Positions 45,501 through 57,388 of a DNA stretch of 64,000 nt are shown here, piece after piece. The notes beneath the pieces are model-generated. The model was not told where the DNA came from, made no database searches, and saw only the letters and a program-made list of their open reading frames with translations. Source of the DNA: Ailanthus altissimus (taxonomy: Eukaryota; Streptophyta; Magnoliopsida; Sapindales; Simaroubaceae); the NCBI GenBank assembly GCA_946807835.1, contig OX327712.1, forward strand, positions 11,488,001 through 11,552,000, written 5' to 3'. A program made the position numbers and the translations under genes. Positions within the stretch are counted from its first letter, which is position 1, and each line of letters starts with the position of its first letter.

Positions 45501-48500
45501 TATAGCACTTTAAAAAAAAAGCAGTAAGTCTTTTGGCAGTAAATTATAAAAGTGTTTTAGAGTGCTTTTCATATTTTATAGTGTTAATTGTGTAATGAAA
45601 AGTACTTTTCCTACTGTAAAAAGAATTAAATAAATATTATAAAAGATCCTAAATAAATATTTTAAAAATTCTTAAGTAACATAAAAAAATAAAAAAATAA
45701 ATAAATATTATAAAAATATTTTTATGTGTTAATTATTAAAATAATATAAATATTTTTCTTAACACTGAATTTATTTCTTAGTTTTATGAGGGAGCATAGG
45801 GGTGCAAGAACCCTGCAATTTACGATGTTAGGGGGTCAGGACTTGTTGTCTCCTAAGTCTAAGAGGTCATCTTAGATTCTTGAGATTGGGTTGGGGTTCG
45901 AGGGGGCAAAGGCCCTTAGGTCTTGGTGTTGGGGGTCAAGTCTTAGCATTGGATCCCAAGTCTAGGAGATTAAGTCCTAGGTTCTCGAGATCAGGTTGGG
46001 GTTTAGTGGGAAAGAGCCCCGGGTGTTAATGTTGGGTGTTAGGTCTTAGCATTAGGTCTTAAGTCTAGGAGATCAGGTCCTAGGCTTTCAAGATAAGGTC
46101 AGGGTTCAAGGGAGCAAGGGCCCCCAAGTCCTAGTTTTGGGGTCTTGGATCTTAGAATTGGATCTGAAGTCTAGGAGATCAAGTCCTAGGTTCTCGAGAT
46201 TAGATTGTCGGGGAGGCAAGGTCCTCCTTGGACCTAGATTTGAGTTGGGGGAGCAAATTTTTAAAAGTAATTTTCTTATTATTTTTATGTTTTAAAAATA
46301 ATCATAAAATTCTTTAAGGGTTTTTTATAATTCAAACAACATTTTTTTATATTCATATGCTATTGGAGAAAGTCTAACATGTGCTTTCTCTAAAAAATAT
46401 TTGTGGTGCTTTGGATTGTAAAAGCAATTTTCTTTTTTGTTTTTAGCCAAAATGCTCTTATAAGTGCTTTTGAGTCTTAGAAAGCGCTTTTGATCCCTCA
46501 AGAAGCACACAAATGGACCCTTGGTGATTGTTTTGTTTAAAATATCCTGCATTAATGTCTACACTTTTAGTCGTCTGCCTCATCTTATTATAACATTTCA
46601 TATATATCATAATATTTCAAGTTTTTACCAGATAAAATCTGGTTGAAGTTCAGTCTAATACTCATACATGTTTCAGATAACAATGCTAGAACCAATGATT
46701 ACGGGGTTGCAAGAAGCGCTTCCGAAGTCTATTGGTCTACTTCCTTTTGATAGTGGTGTAACAGGTATCTGTCAGTGTTATAATTTTTTTTTCTTGAAGT
46801 GTCTTTCTTTTTCACCTTAAATGAGCTGATTTATATGCAAATGGTGCTTTAAGTTATTATTGAAAACCATTTTATTCTAAGTAACATCTTTTGTTATAGA
46901 GTTGTAATACTGAAATGCCAAACACAGCTGTTTAAAATATTTATTTAAGTGTCAAGTTGGTGGAGCATCATGGATGTTCATATTAACTTTATAAAGATTG
47001 TGAATTATGAGATTTTACAAACATTATAGGAAGTCTTTCATAATAATTTATTATAGTTATAAATCGACAGGTACTATGAGTTTAAATACTATTCTGAGGC
47101 CTTTCCTGTGAGCTTAAGCTTTTAGGATTTATGGTTCCTCAAAATGGGCCTGTGTTTGGGTCTGTATGACATATTTGTTAATTTCTTTTATGCATGTGGA
47201 GGGACTCTATATATTTTAATTACAATTATTAGGTCCTTTCTTATGAACTTAAAACCTTAGATTAACGGTGCCTCAACAGCAGGGATAAACATGTTGAACT
47301 CTTCATATTGATAAAAAATGGATCTAAACAGAAAGACGAAATACATTTTATATACCAAATTTAGGAGTTCTGCACTGAAATCTTCTGTCATGAATTTGTC
47401 AAACTTGTGCACATGGAGCTGCATTTCTCTTTCCTTATGTTCCTTTTTTTTTTCCATAAAATTAAAGTTACAAGACAGTGGACCAGCATTGCCCTAAAAG
47501 AAATTCAATAGTTTGAAAAACCAAAAAGAATGCATATTTATCAAATATATGCATGCATTTTTCCTTTTTCATCCTTATCCCATCTTTCCTAGTATGTATA
47601 TGTAATTCATACAGGTTGTGTGAGGCTTGTTAAAGAACATCTTAATTGGGGGATGAAGTCTGAGCTCAAAGCAGAGGTTCTTCGTGGGATTAAGGAGATG
47701 GGAAGTGTGTTATATTGGATGGGGCTTCTCGATATCGTATTGGTAAGTTCCTGAATTCTTCATCCAAACACATGCAATTGTTGCATAGACTGATATGACA
47801 CTTTGTGTCTGTGTCAGGCTATTTACATTGCTTTTGTATCCTATGGCTGTATCTTATTGTTGCACAGAAGAATCCCAACTATAGCTTTTCTGGTTGATTT
47901 CTGATTTAATTCAATGTTTCTGCTCTGTGTTTCAATCTCGTGCTGGACAGAGAGAAGTAGATACCACACATTTCATGCAAACAGCCCCTTGGTTAGGCTT
48001 GCTTCCTGGTGCAGACGGGCAAATATCATATCATCAAGATGGTGGAGACAGCCCCCTTGTCAATCTCTTCAAATCGGCAACTGCTGCAATTGTGTCCAAC
48101 CCTGGGTGTCCCAATCCAACATCATTCCACACCATGTCAAAACAAGCAGAAGCTGCAGGTCAGTAGTTGCTTGTCTCCTCATTGCTGTTTAGTTGACCAA
48201 ATATGTAAGGGGTGGGTGGACCAACTTCATTAGTATATGGCCTTGATATATGCCCACATAGCATTGGGAAGATTGGTCATAAGTGGAAAGGAGGTTGTAC
48301 AGTAGATCATGTTTGCATTAGTTTTCCCATCTATTTCACACTTCTAATTCTGTTCTGAAATCTTAACTTTGTCTCTGTGCTGTACAATTATTAAGTAATC
48401 TCTCAACCTAAAAACATATGTTGATAAGTAGCCCAAGGCCTTCATGTGCAAGGTATATGGAACAAACACAATAACCAACCTTGACAATGTAACAAAAAAG

Positions 48501-51142
48501 AAAAAGAAGAAAAGGAAAAAGGAAAAATTGTTTAATTAAATTAATGTAACCAAGGGATTTGAGTACCAACTAACTTGCTCAAAACCTACTCTAATACCAT
48601 GTTAAGTAACTACTCAACCCAAAAGCTTAAGCTGCTAGGTAATAGCCTGAAAATAGTATTCAAGCTCCAACAGGTATGAAATTGGTCTGCAGATACCAAT
48701 TATATGTTCTTTAACACAAGTTCTGATCACCAAAACAAGGATATATCATAAGGTGCAATCTTGCATTTGCATCAGCATTTTTTGGGCCATTTTACTGTTG
48801 GACCACTAAAACTTTATTATCTGCTTTGGATTTTTCAATTACAAATTAATCCACAATATAATACTAATTTCTTTTTGGACTGCGCTCTTGGTTAAAAGCT
48901 ATCACAAGAAAGCTCTATTGTTCTTGCTGTCTTCAGAATCCAGAAACTTGAAAACTATCAGTTTGACTATCTTTTATATCCCTATCTAACTCCCTAACTG
49001 CACCTTGTGCAACCTAACTTTTTCAAAAGTTATGACTGGCAGAGAGTTCTGTTTGACTTATCATCCTTAGGTGCTGCATATGAGTTCAGTAGGCATTCAG
49101 GTAGGATTTTGTTGAAAATAGGATCTCTGACGAAGGTAGTAGAGGTGGCATATGCAGTGCTGAGAACATACGAATTATAAAATTAAGATAGCAGCTACCA
49201 CACTCTTGTCATTCTACTTGGAAGACACTTTTATTTCTCAGAAAAAATCAGCTTATTGTAGAATATATAGGATGTCGTTTGCCTGTAGAATGCATTATCA
49301 TATTCCTTTTTGTATTTTACTAAATGCTTTTGTTTCAATACTTTTTTCTGCTATTTTGTTGCAGATCTTTTATACAAGGCCAACATGAATACAGGAAGTG
49401 TGCTGGAATATGCCCTTGCATTTACAAGTGCAGCATTGGATAAGTATTGTAGTAAGTGGAGTGCCACTCCCAAGACCGGGTTCATTGACATCACAACTTC
49501 AAAGGATTTCTATCGCATATATTCTGGTCTGCAAATTGTAAGGAACAGCTTTCACTGGTTCCTTCTTTCAATTTAATTATCTCATTTAATGGTTCTAAAC
49601 ATATAATTATCTGAGGTCAGTTAGGTGCTGATATATTGGTTTTCTCAATTGGAATGCATATTTAGTTTGTTCCACATTTGTAGTCCCTAAAGATTGTAGT
49701 TTGGACCTTCTTGCCTTTTTTTTCTGTGATCAGTGTTGAAGGTGTATCATTTTCATTATTTTAGTTTCATCGACTAGGATTATATATTGCTATTTACATC
49801 AATGTATTATTTATTGAGAAGCAACTTGACAAGATGAAATAACTTGTCCATGAAATCTTGATTCCAAAATATTACAGCCATTTCTTTGATAATGCCTTAA
49901 ACCATGTGGAAGTGGAAAAGAAGAGGATAGCTACCAAAAGTATTTATAGCGAGGCTACAATTAAATTTCGCAAGAGTGACCATTCTGTAAATTATCCATA
50001 TAATGATCCCAGAATGATCTAATTTTCTGTAGAACTTAACCCTGAAAGTAGAAGATTGGCATCAAGGACGCCCATTTCATTGCATTTATACCTTGTTTGG
50101 TAAAAGAAAAGAATTTTGGATATCTTATTTTGTTGATTTGTTGTATTCTTAATTATAGGGATATCTGGAGGATTCTGTTCATGCTCCATCTAACAATCAT
50201 GAAGTGCTTGGAGATTCAATTGCTTGGGGTGGTTGTACAATAATATACTTGCTTGGGCAACAGCTGCATTTTGAGCTTTTTGATTTTTCATATCAAGTCC
50301 TCAATGTTGCTGAAGTGGAAGCTATATCATTCTCACAAACACATAAGAATCCTCATTTTGTTCAGGTATAAAACTATATTCCTGTTTTTCTGAGAAATTT
50401 TTTTGCACCAAAGATCAACCTATATCACATATATAGAGAATTAAGTCCAGGTTCTTTATCTTTCAATGTGACAGATACCCGTTACACAATCAGTGTACAT
50501 ATATGCATCCTTAAATCTGCTTTCTTTACAATATGCAACTCTTTATCATTATTTTTAAGTAAAACACAAATTAACATGGTGTTTTTCAACTTACATGCAC
50601 AACCACAAATAAAGATGTTTACAACCTATCTTTACAGTTGTTGCCCTTGAGTGTAATTGGAATAGCACATAATGATGGATACCTGGGGCTTGTATGATGA
50701 TAAAATGCATTAAATTATTTCCCATAAGTTACATCCTATATCCCATTTTGGCGATAAAAAGTGCGTCAACATAATTGTAGAATCATACTCTCCAAAATAT
50801 AGTATTTAAACTTTTTGTAATTGTTTTCAAGCTGGTTGTTTGTTGAGATAAGTGCCATAAAACTGGAGAAAACTTTACAATTTGGTTGTGCGGATCTATT
50901 TTTGCTGTGTATATTATTCGTTTCTGACTTCATTGTTCTGATGAAAGGGATGGGAAGTCCTTATAGAAGCAATGAAGAAAGCAAGGAGATTGAACAATCA
51001 TGTCTTCTCCATGCTGAAAGCACGTTGTCCCCTCGAAGACAAGACAGCTTGTGCTATAAAACAAAGTGGAGCTCCCCTGCATCGGATTAAATTTGAGAAC
51101 ACGGTCTCTGCATTTGAAACACTGCCACAGAAAGGCGTTTGA
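33575..51142 (+). CDS. PIR: PIROGI / SRA1 (CYFIP-type) subunit of the SCAR/WAVE complex
   Basis: A 30-exon gene. Exons: 33575-33631, 33778-33850, 34048-34112, 34212-34289, 34709-34828, 34932-35002, 35193-35285, 36154-36223, 36413-36477, 36700-36895, 37018-37169, 38358-38451, 38786-39001, 39303-39514, 39958-40099, 41379-41547, 41656-41732, 41918-42088, 42790-42866, 42954-43056, 43427-43546, 43634-43777, 43891-44040, 44274-44417, 46677-46764, 47615-47742, 47951-48158, 49365-49537, 50159-50365, 50948-51142. They sum to 3,858 nt (1,285 residues plus stop) with every phase consistent. The product matches plant PIROGI throughout (about 1,280 residues), e.g. [14 protein letters not shown] early, [30 protein letters not shown], and [14 protein letters not shown] at the end. 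Family knowledge: with NAP1, SCAR, ABI and BRICK1 it links ROP GTPases to ARP2/3 actin nucleation (trichome and pavement-cell shape). The start is the only ATG before the conserved N-terminus. I see no lesion. Confidence 0.93.
37170..38357 (+). other. AT-AC (U12-type) intron of PIR
   Basis: Exon 11 ends GCACAAGA, and the intron starts ATATCCTTTA, the U12 5' splice-site consensus. It ends TTTAC, with CCTTGAC as branch site (consensus TTCCTTRAC) and the branch A at 38,347, ten bases before the end. Splicing here gives A-Q-D-Y-Q-R-H-Y in phase 2, matching the family's EYQRHY. No GT donor near 37,170 pairs with the CAG at 38,361-38,363 without losing conserved residues. Confidence 0.85.
45431..46520. 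mobile_element. hAT-like non-autonomous insertion in PIR intron 24
   Basis: The ends are GGTCTGTTTGG (45,431) and, in reverse complement, GGGTCCATTTG (46,520), imperfect terminal inverted repeats of the kind seen in plant hAT MITEs. Subterminal regions repeat AAGTGCTTTT/AAAAGCACTT words in both orientations. No 8-bp target duplication is clear (GTATTTCA and TTGGTGAT), so the ends are approximate. It enlarges the intron to 2.26 kb and carries the minisatellite listed next. No transposase is present. Confidence 0.55.
45857..46260 (+). repeat. Four ~103-bp minisatellite units
   Basis: Units start at 45,857, 45,960, 46,063 and 46,169. Each opens GTCTAGGAGATCAAGTCCTAGG, then TTCTCGAGAT(C/T)AGGTTGGGGTT, a GGCAAGGGCCC-like word, and TCTTAGCATTGGATC. 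The G-rich coding-sense strand contrasts sharply with the AT-rich flanks. It lies inside the intronic hAT-like insertion. Confidence 0.8.
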
Positions 51143-54100
51143 TAGTCTCGGTAGTTTCTTCCACTTTCAGTTTCTGCTGCCATTTTATAATATTATGTTT
51201 GCCTAAAACAAAGTTATCTGGTTGTATTCTGTAAAGTGTTTCGCTAGCATGATCTCAAGGTTGGAAGAGAAACTTATATACATATCCAATGCTAACTATT
51301 AAAGGGTTTGTATCTACATATTCGAATGGCACCAATTTTGTTGTTGTTCAATTAGCTTTATGTTGGCCCAGGCATGCTCAAAACAAGCTAAGCTAGTAGC
51401 TACTTTGAAACAGCCACTTGCTTGCATCATTTGTTATTCCCCCAGATTTTGAATTTCTGCTTCATTTCCATTTCCATTGAGATATAACCGAGTGGCCAAT
51501 TACATGCAGCATTCGTCAAAGCTGAAAAGCCTATACAAACTTATTATCATGTCAACTTTTCTGTACAAATTGGTGTAAGATTGTTACATTATTATTATTA
51601 TATCATCTAAATTTTATTTCTTTTATTTAATTCTTGTTTTGTTCTTTCTTTAAATTAATGACAGTAATTTATATTAAAAAAAAGGATTTTTTTTAAAAAA
51701 TAAAAGTTTGTATGAGTAGCTGGATAATTCTTTTGGGATAATATAAGAATATTTTAAATTTACAAATGTGTGAAATGAGAAGAGTTATGTTATGACTTAT
51801 GATGGATGGAGTCGAGTGATATTTAAGACAAGTAGATAGTAGATACTGGGGGTGGGATGTCGGGGTAGAAAGACAAGTTATCTTTACACTCAAATTTAAG
51901 AGTTCTTCCTCCTGTGAGGATAGTTTTTTTTTTTTGTGAAGTTATAAAATTTCACTTGTACGAGGGTGGGTAGGGCTTTTTATTTTCAATAAGAATAAAA
52001 TAATTCATTTATAAATAGTCTCTAATTATGAATTGTTGTCTCTTTTTATAAGAAAAGTTTTAAATTCGAACGTTTAAAAAATTTGTATTTGAATTGTTTC
52101 AATAATTTTCCGTTTTTGTAATAGTAGTTCATGTAATACCTTAATTTTTATTCATGATATTAAATTGTTTAAAAAAAATCAAGAGACTAGTTAGAGTTGA
52201 AAATCTGGGCTGTGAGTGTCAGGAATAAGATTGGACTACAAAATCTTAAGGTTGCATCTCTACCATTATAACATCACCAATTAAAAAGCCACTTGGAGGC
52301 AGACCAGAACAGACGACCCACCACATACTCCTTTATTCCTAACCCACTTTTTACTGGTTACCAAAAACCAAAATTTTGAAGACAATGAAACAAGAGCAAG
52401 TCAATTCAACTCCTATATAATAATAACAATAATACCAAATGAAGAATATCAAATTATCAAATTATTCATTTTTAGCTGAACCAGCTAACCAAAAACCGAA
52501 CAAAAGTAGACAAATTTTTTAATTTAAATAATGTGTTCAAGTGGATGATGAGCTGCTCTAATCCCTAGAAAAACGAATACCCAAAAACAAACACACCCAA
52601 AAGTATATATATACATATATAAAAAGGGAGTCAAAGGGGGATTATAAAAATAAAATTAAAAATTGATCTACCAACATTTCTTTAATTGTTGTTGATTAAA
52701 TCCACCAACATTTCATATAATAGAGATAATGTATTTATATGTGGGCATGATTGCATGTTACTTGCTTGAATCCTTGAGCATATCCTTCTCATGTTGATTA
52801 CATCTTCCTTCATGGACGGTTTAGTGTATATTAAGAAGTTATTTATTAAGTAACTCATTTGTTTTGACCATATACTTGTAACCCACATTATTTTGCTTTC
52901 TATTTTATTTCTTTAAGGACAAGTTGGAGAATATATAATAATTTCATAACATAATTATAATTTATTACTTGGGTTTTGTTATGATACAACTAAACTAATG
53001 TCATAAATATCAATTTTTTTTTAAAAAAAAAGAAAGAAACTAATGAAAAATTAATAAAAATTACAAAGTACTTTATAAGGTACATGACCTACCAAGTCTA
53101 TAACCATATAATAAATTGAAAGAAAGGCTTGGCTCACAATTAATCTTTTTAAAAGTTGAAATATACATATACATATATCGTTGTGATTTCATTTGAATTG
53201 TGAATATTAAAAGTAGTTTTTATACATTTTTCTATTCAACAAAATTTCTCAAAAAGAGAAGAGAAAAAAGACACAAACAATTGTTAAGCAAATTATGTGA
53301 ATATCAACTTGGATTTTTACTTTTTATTTCTCAAAAATAAAATTGGATTTTTCTTAGAAAAAATAAATAAAAAAAAGAGAGAGAATATGAAATTGGGTAC
53401 ATGTGTGAATGGAGGTGGAGGGCCAGATTATGAAAATGGGTAGAATGTGGCCACTAATGACACTTGCAATGGCATTAATTTCAAAAGCTTCATCATTGGC
53501 TTCTTGTTTATGTTTTGCCACTTAATTACTTGTACTTGTAACCATCCACTTCCTTTTTATTTTTAATATATATAGACTTCCCTATAGTCTCTATGTTATG
53601 TCTACGATTAATAAAAATTTTATACTCTTTAAATAAGAAGAAATTTCAACAATATTTACAAATTCATCATCATTAAGCAAATTTTGTTAGATATTAATAG
53701 CCAAAAGAATTTGGTGAAGGAGATGTTGCTAAGAATATGTTGAACAAAATTTACACTAATTTCATAAATTTGTACTTATTTCAATATGAATTTTAGGACG
53801 ATATTTAAATTCAGAGAGACAATGTGAATTTGAATTTTTATTTAAGATTAATTTTAATGGTGATGGAGAGAAATGGGTAAATTAAAAAAAAATTAAGTAT
53901 GTTTTAAAAAAAAGAGAGAAAATAAAGAAGAAAATAGAACACAAAAAAATTGACATGTTTAATATTAACTTTATTGATAAAAAATTTTTAAGATGAATAA
54001 TTATATTGTTCAATTATCTGTTCGAGTTCGAACCCTCATTTCAGTTTTTTTTTTATAAAAAAATATAATTTGTTATTTCATTCAGGAAAAGAGAAAAGGA

Positions 54101-57100
54101 TAGACGTTGACTGCATTGTTTTTTTTAACTAGACATCAACTTGTACATAACAATTTGTATACTTAGTTTATAGGTTTATTATTAATGTATCCAACTAATT
54201 AATCGATTTAATGGGAATTGATCCATTTTCCAAAAGTTTGGTAGGCAAGAAAAATTTTAAATCATCACATAGTTACTCATAGTGTATGATGGGTCCTCTC
54301 CAAATTGTGGTCATAGTAATTATAAAATAGCTCTTTTATACAACTTGGGTTTCTTTTATATGCCTTATTAAAAATTAAAACTTGTACCAACATAATAAGA
54401 CTAAAAACATGTGATCACACAACAATATTAATGATTATTATAAAAAGAAAAAAAAGAAGAAACAATTGCAATAATTGGATTTTTTTTCTTAAAAAATAGA
54501 AATAAAAAACATTATCATGATGTGTGAGAAAAGGTCATTAGCAATGACAAGAACTTTTTGGTCAATTTTAAAATAATGAAATAAATAGAGTGGAATCATA
54601 GCTGTAATTGACATAATCCTTTTACCACACATGGCAATGGCATCATATCTTCTTCTTTCTTGGCCTTTTGTTTTTGTTTTTGTTTTTTTTTTAATTTTAT
54701 CTTAATGGGGGATGATAGGTAAAGGCTTCATCATCCCAACACACATGGATGGCACAAACAATGGCTCAAAAAATTCATGCCCTAAAATCATTGGCTTCTA
54801 GTAAATTAAGTTAGGCAAAAGGGCATAAATTAAAAGCTAGTGCCTCCATTAAAAGAAGTTTAGTTTTTGTGATTGAAGATAGAAATTTTTACATGAATTT
54901 TTTAAATGAAAAAGATTACAATATTTTGATTGAAATAATATTTTATTTATATAATTGAGATATAAAATTAATGTCATAATCAATATAGTATCAATTTGAA
55001 AATATTATATATTGTGAGAAAATATAAAAAAAATACTCTAGTACTATATTAGAAAAAATAAAAGCAGCGAAAATTTAAAGAGAAATTAGAAAATGCTTTG
55101 ATGATTATATTTTTACTATATGACGTTATACCTCAATTGTTATAAAATAAATCTTTATATAAACTTTAAATTGACATAAGTAAATAAAGTAAAAAATATA
55201 TTAAAAAATAAAATATAACATATTAATTATAAAATATAAATAATAATTATATGAAAGAAATTGATTGTTTTGATTTTATATATCTTTAACTTGTATCAAT
55301 ATTATTGTATTATTAATGTGATAATTATATAACACTTATTGATGGATGAAATATTATATATTACATTAGTTGAAATATACATGTTATATTAAAATTAGGT
55401 AAATGAAGTATTACTCTTTTTTTTTAATAAAATGAAAATATTACATAAATTTTTTTAGACAAATTCAATCATTTAAAGCAAGTTGTATTCTTTTTTTTGG
55501 AAATAGAGCAAGTTGTAAATTTTAAAACAGAAGTAATTAATTGTATTGTGTGACTTAATCAAAAGTCATTAAAGTCTACCGAAAATAGAATCCAAAATTC
55601 TTTATTAATTCAATAATATAATTAAAATCATTTTGACTTCAAATTCATTCAAAGTATTATTATTTTTTAATAAAAAAACAGCATTCAAAATTCCCATGTC
55701 TCTAAATTAAATTATATATGTAGAGAGTGATTAAGTTGGTTATTTTTCAACGTTAAATATAAGTTGTTAGATAAAGAAGATAGAATTGGCAGTATGAGTA
55801 AAACCAATTTACCTTAAGAAATATGTGCTAAATCTTGGAGATTTGGATTTCGTATGGAGTATTTGAAATATGTTAAGACGTGTTAATTTTTAAAATTTTA
55901 TAACAAAAATGAAAATTTTAAAAATATACACTCAAATGCAATTTTTTAAATAGTAAATAATTATTTTTAATTTTAAAGCAATGGTTAAGATAAAACAAAA
56001 ATAAAAAATTTAAGATTATCTTTTTTTTAAATTTTGTCTATAAAAAGCCATTAAAATAGTGTAGAAGTTATTGTTCGTATAACCAACAAGCTTTTCTCAA
56101 AAGTTACAAAGTCAATTACTTATAACGACTGTTTTAAAAGGGCACCTTTAGTCATTGGCGTTGTATCCTAATTTGCTCAAGTGATGGTGCACGGCTCTCT
56201 GTTTTGACTCGACACTATAGTCTAGATTGCTCGTTGCAGCGCTAACTCAATATAATGGTGCCGTAGCCTTAATCAAATTAGGCCGCAACGCCAATTCTTA
56301 TTTCTCACTTGATTATTTATTTTGTCTCGTACTTGTTTTTTTTTAATTTATTTTGAAATATTATTTAAATTTTTAACAATGACACTGACACTGACAGTGA
56401 CAGTATCATAACATATGATATTGAGTTTTAAATATCATGCATTATGTTAATCGTTATGCGACGCATATCATTCATCTTGCTGCACTTCCTTCAAACTACT
56501 GAAGCGTTTCTGTTAATAAGAGAGAAATGTGAAAGTTTAATCAGAGTAATATGCCACGTGGACTAAAATACAAATACAGGCTGCTACACTGAAATTGTTG
56601 CCAAGTCTTTTTTATGTGTAAAGTAATACAAAACAGAAACCAAAAAGAAAATTCACTTTCAGTTACCTATATAAAAATAATAATGGCGAAGTTGGAGTGA
56701 GGGAAGGAGAAAGGAAAAAGGCATGCTCCTCCTTTGTCGGCCATCTCTTTTCTCTCTTTCATTATCATATCCTTGCCATTCACACAAAGCAAGATTTTCC
56801 AAATCATTGCGTGCAAAAACTGTAAACGAAAGAAGAAAAAAAAATGAATGAATTCCTTATTGGTTTTTGTGCTCATAATGACCATCAAGAAAGTTGATAT
56901 TCATTGCACTTCCACTTGCACTTAGAAGAGTTTTGTAACTCACTAGACTTTGAAAAAGGAAAATTAAAATGCTCATTTTGACTCAATATGTATATATCTC
57001 TTTTTATGTAAAACTAGAGGCTTTGCTTGTTTAATATTTTCTTGGGTGCTGAAATTCTCCTGCTAAGCAAGTCCCCAGAAAGTGGATAGTTTCTGGGTTG

Positions 57101-57388
57101 GCTTCTTCTTTTGTCATTGGTCATGAACTCATGAGGTATGTAAAGTGTCATCAATTCTCCTAGTAGTTTTGTGTATAAGCTTTTTATTCCACGTGTAGAC
57201 ATAATTCATGTCATGAACTATTTGAACTCTATAGACTTCATTTTTTCTGTGAAAATCTGATCTTTGTGAGAGTATTAATTGTTGGTTCTAGATAGGTTCT
57301 TGTCTGGGTAGTTCATGTTTGGGTCTTTTAGTTTCATTCTTTATGTGATTGCAACATCCGGGTACATGTTCTTTTTCTGTCATTTTTT
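51143..57388. other. Intergenic region between PIR and the receptor kinase
   Basis: The first part is the PIR 3' UTR (end not fixed; AT-rich signals after about 51,230). The rest is AT-rich with many homopolymer runs and short open frames that look random. The last 300-400 bp, from about 57,000, should hold the receptor kinase promoter and leader. No RNA gene or transposon coding sequence was seen. One small inverted-repeat element is listed separately. Confidence 0.5.
56154..56295. repeat. 142-bp GC-richer inverted-repeat element
   Basis: ATTGGCGTTGTATCCTAATTTG (56,154-56,175) pairs with the reverse complement of 56,274-56,295, with three mismatches in 22. Inside are two GGTGC-type words and GCAGCGC. 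The block is markedly richer in G+C than its surroundings, which suggests a small MITE or the relic of one. It sits 1.1 kb upstream of the receptor kinase. Confidence 0.5.
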
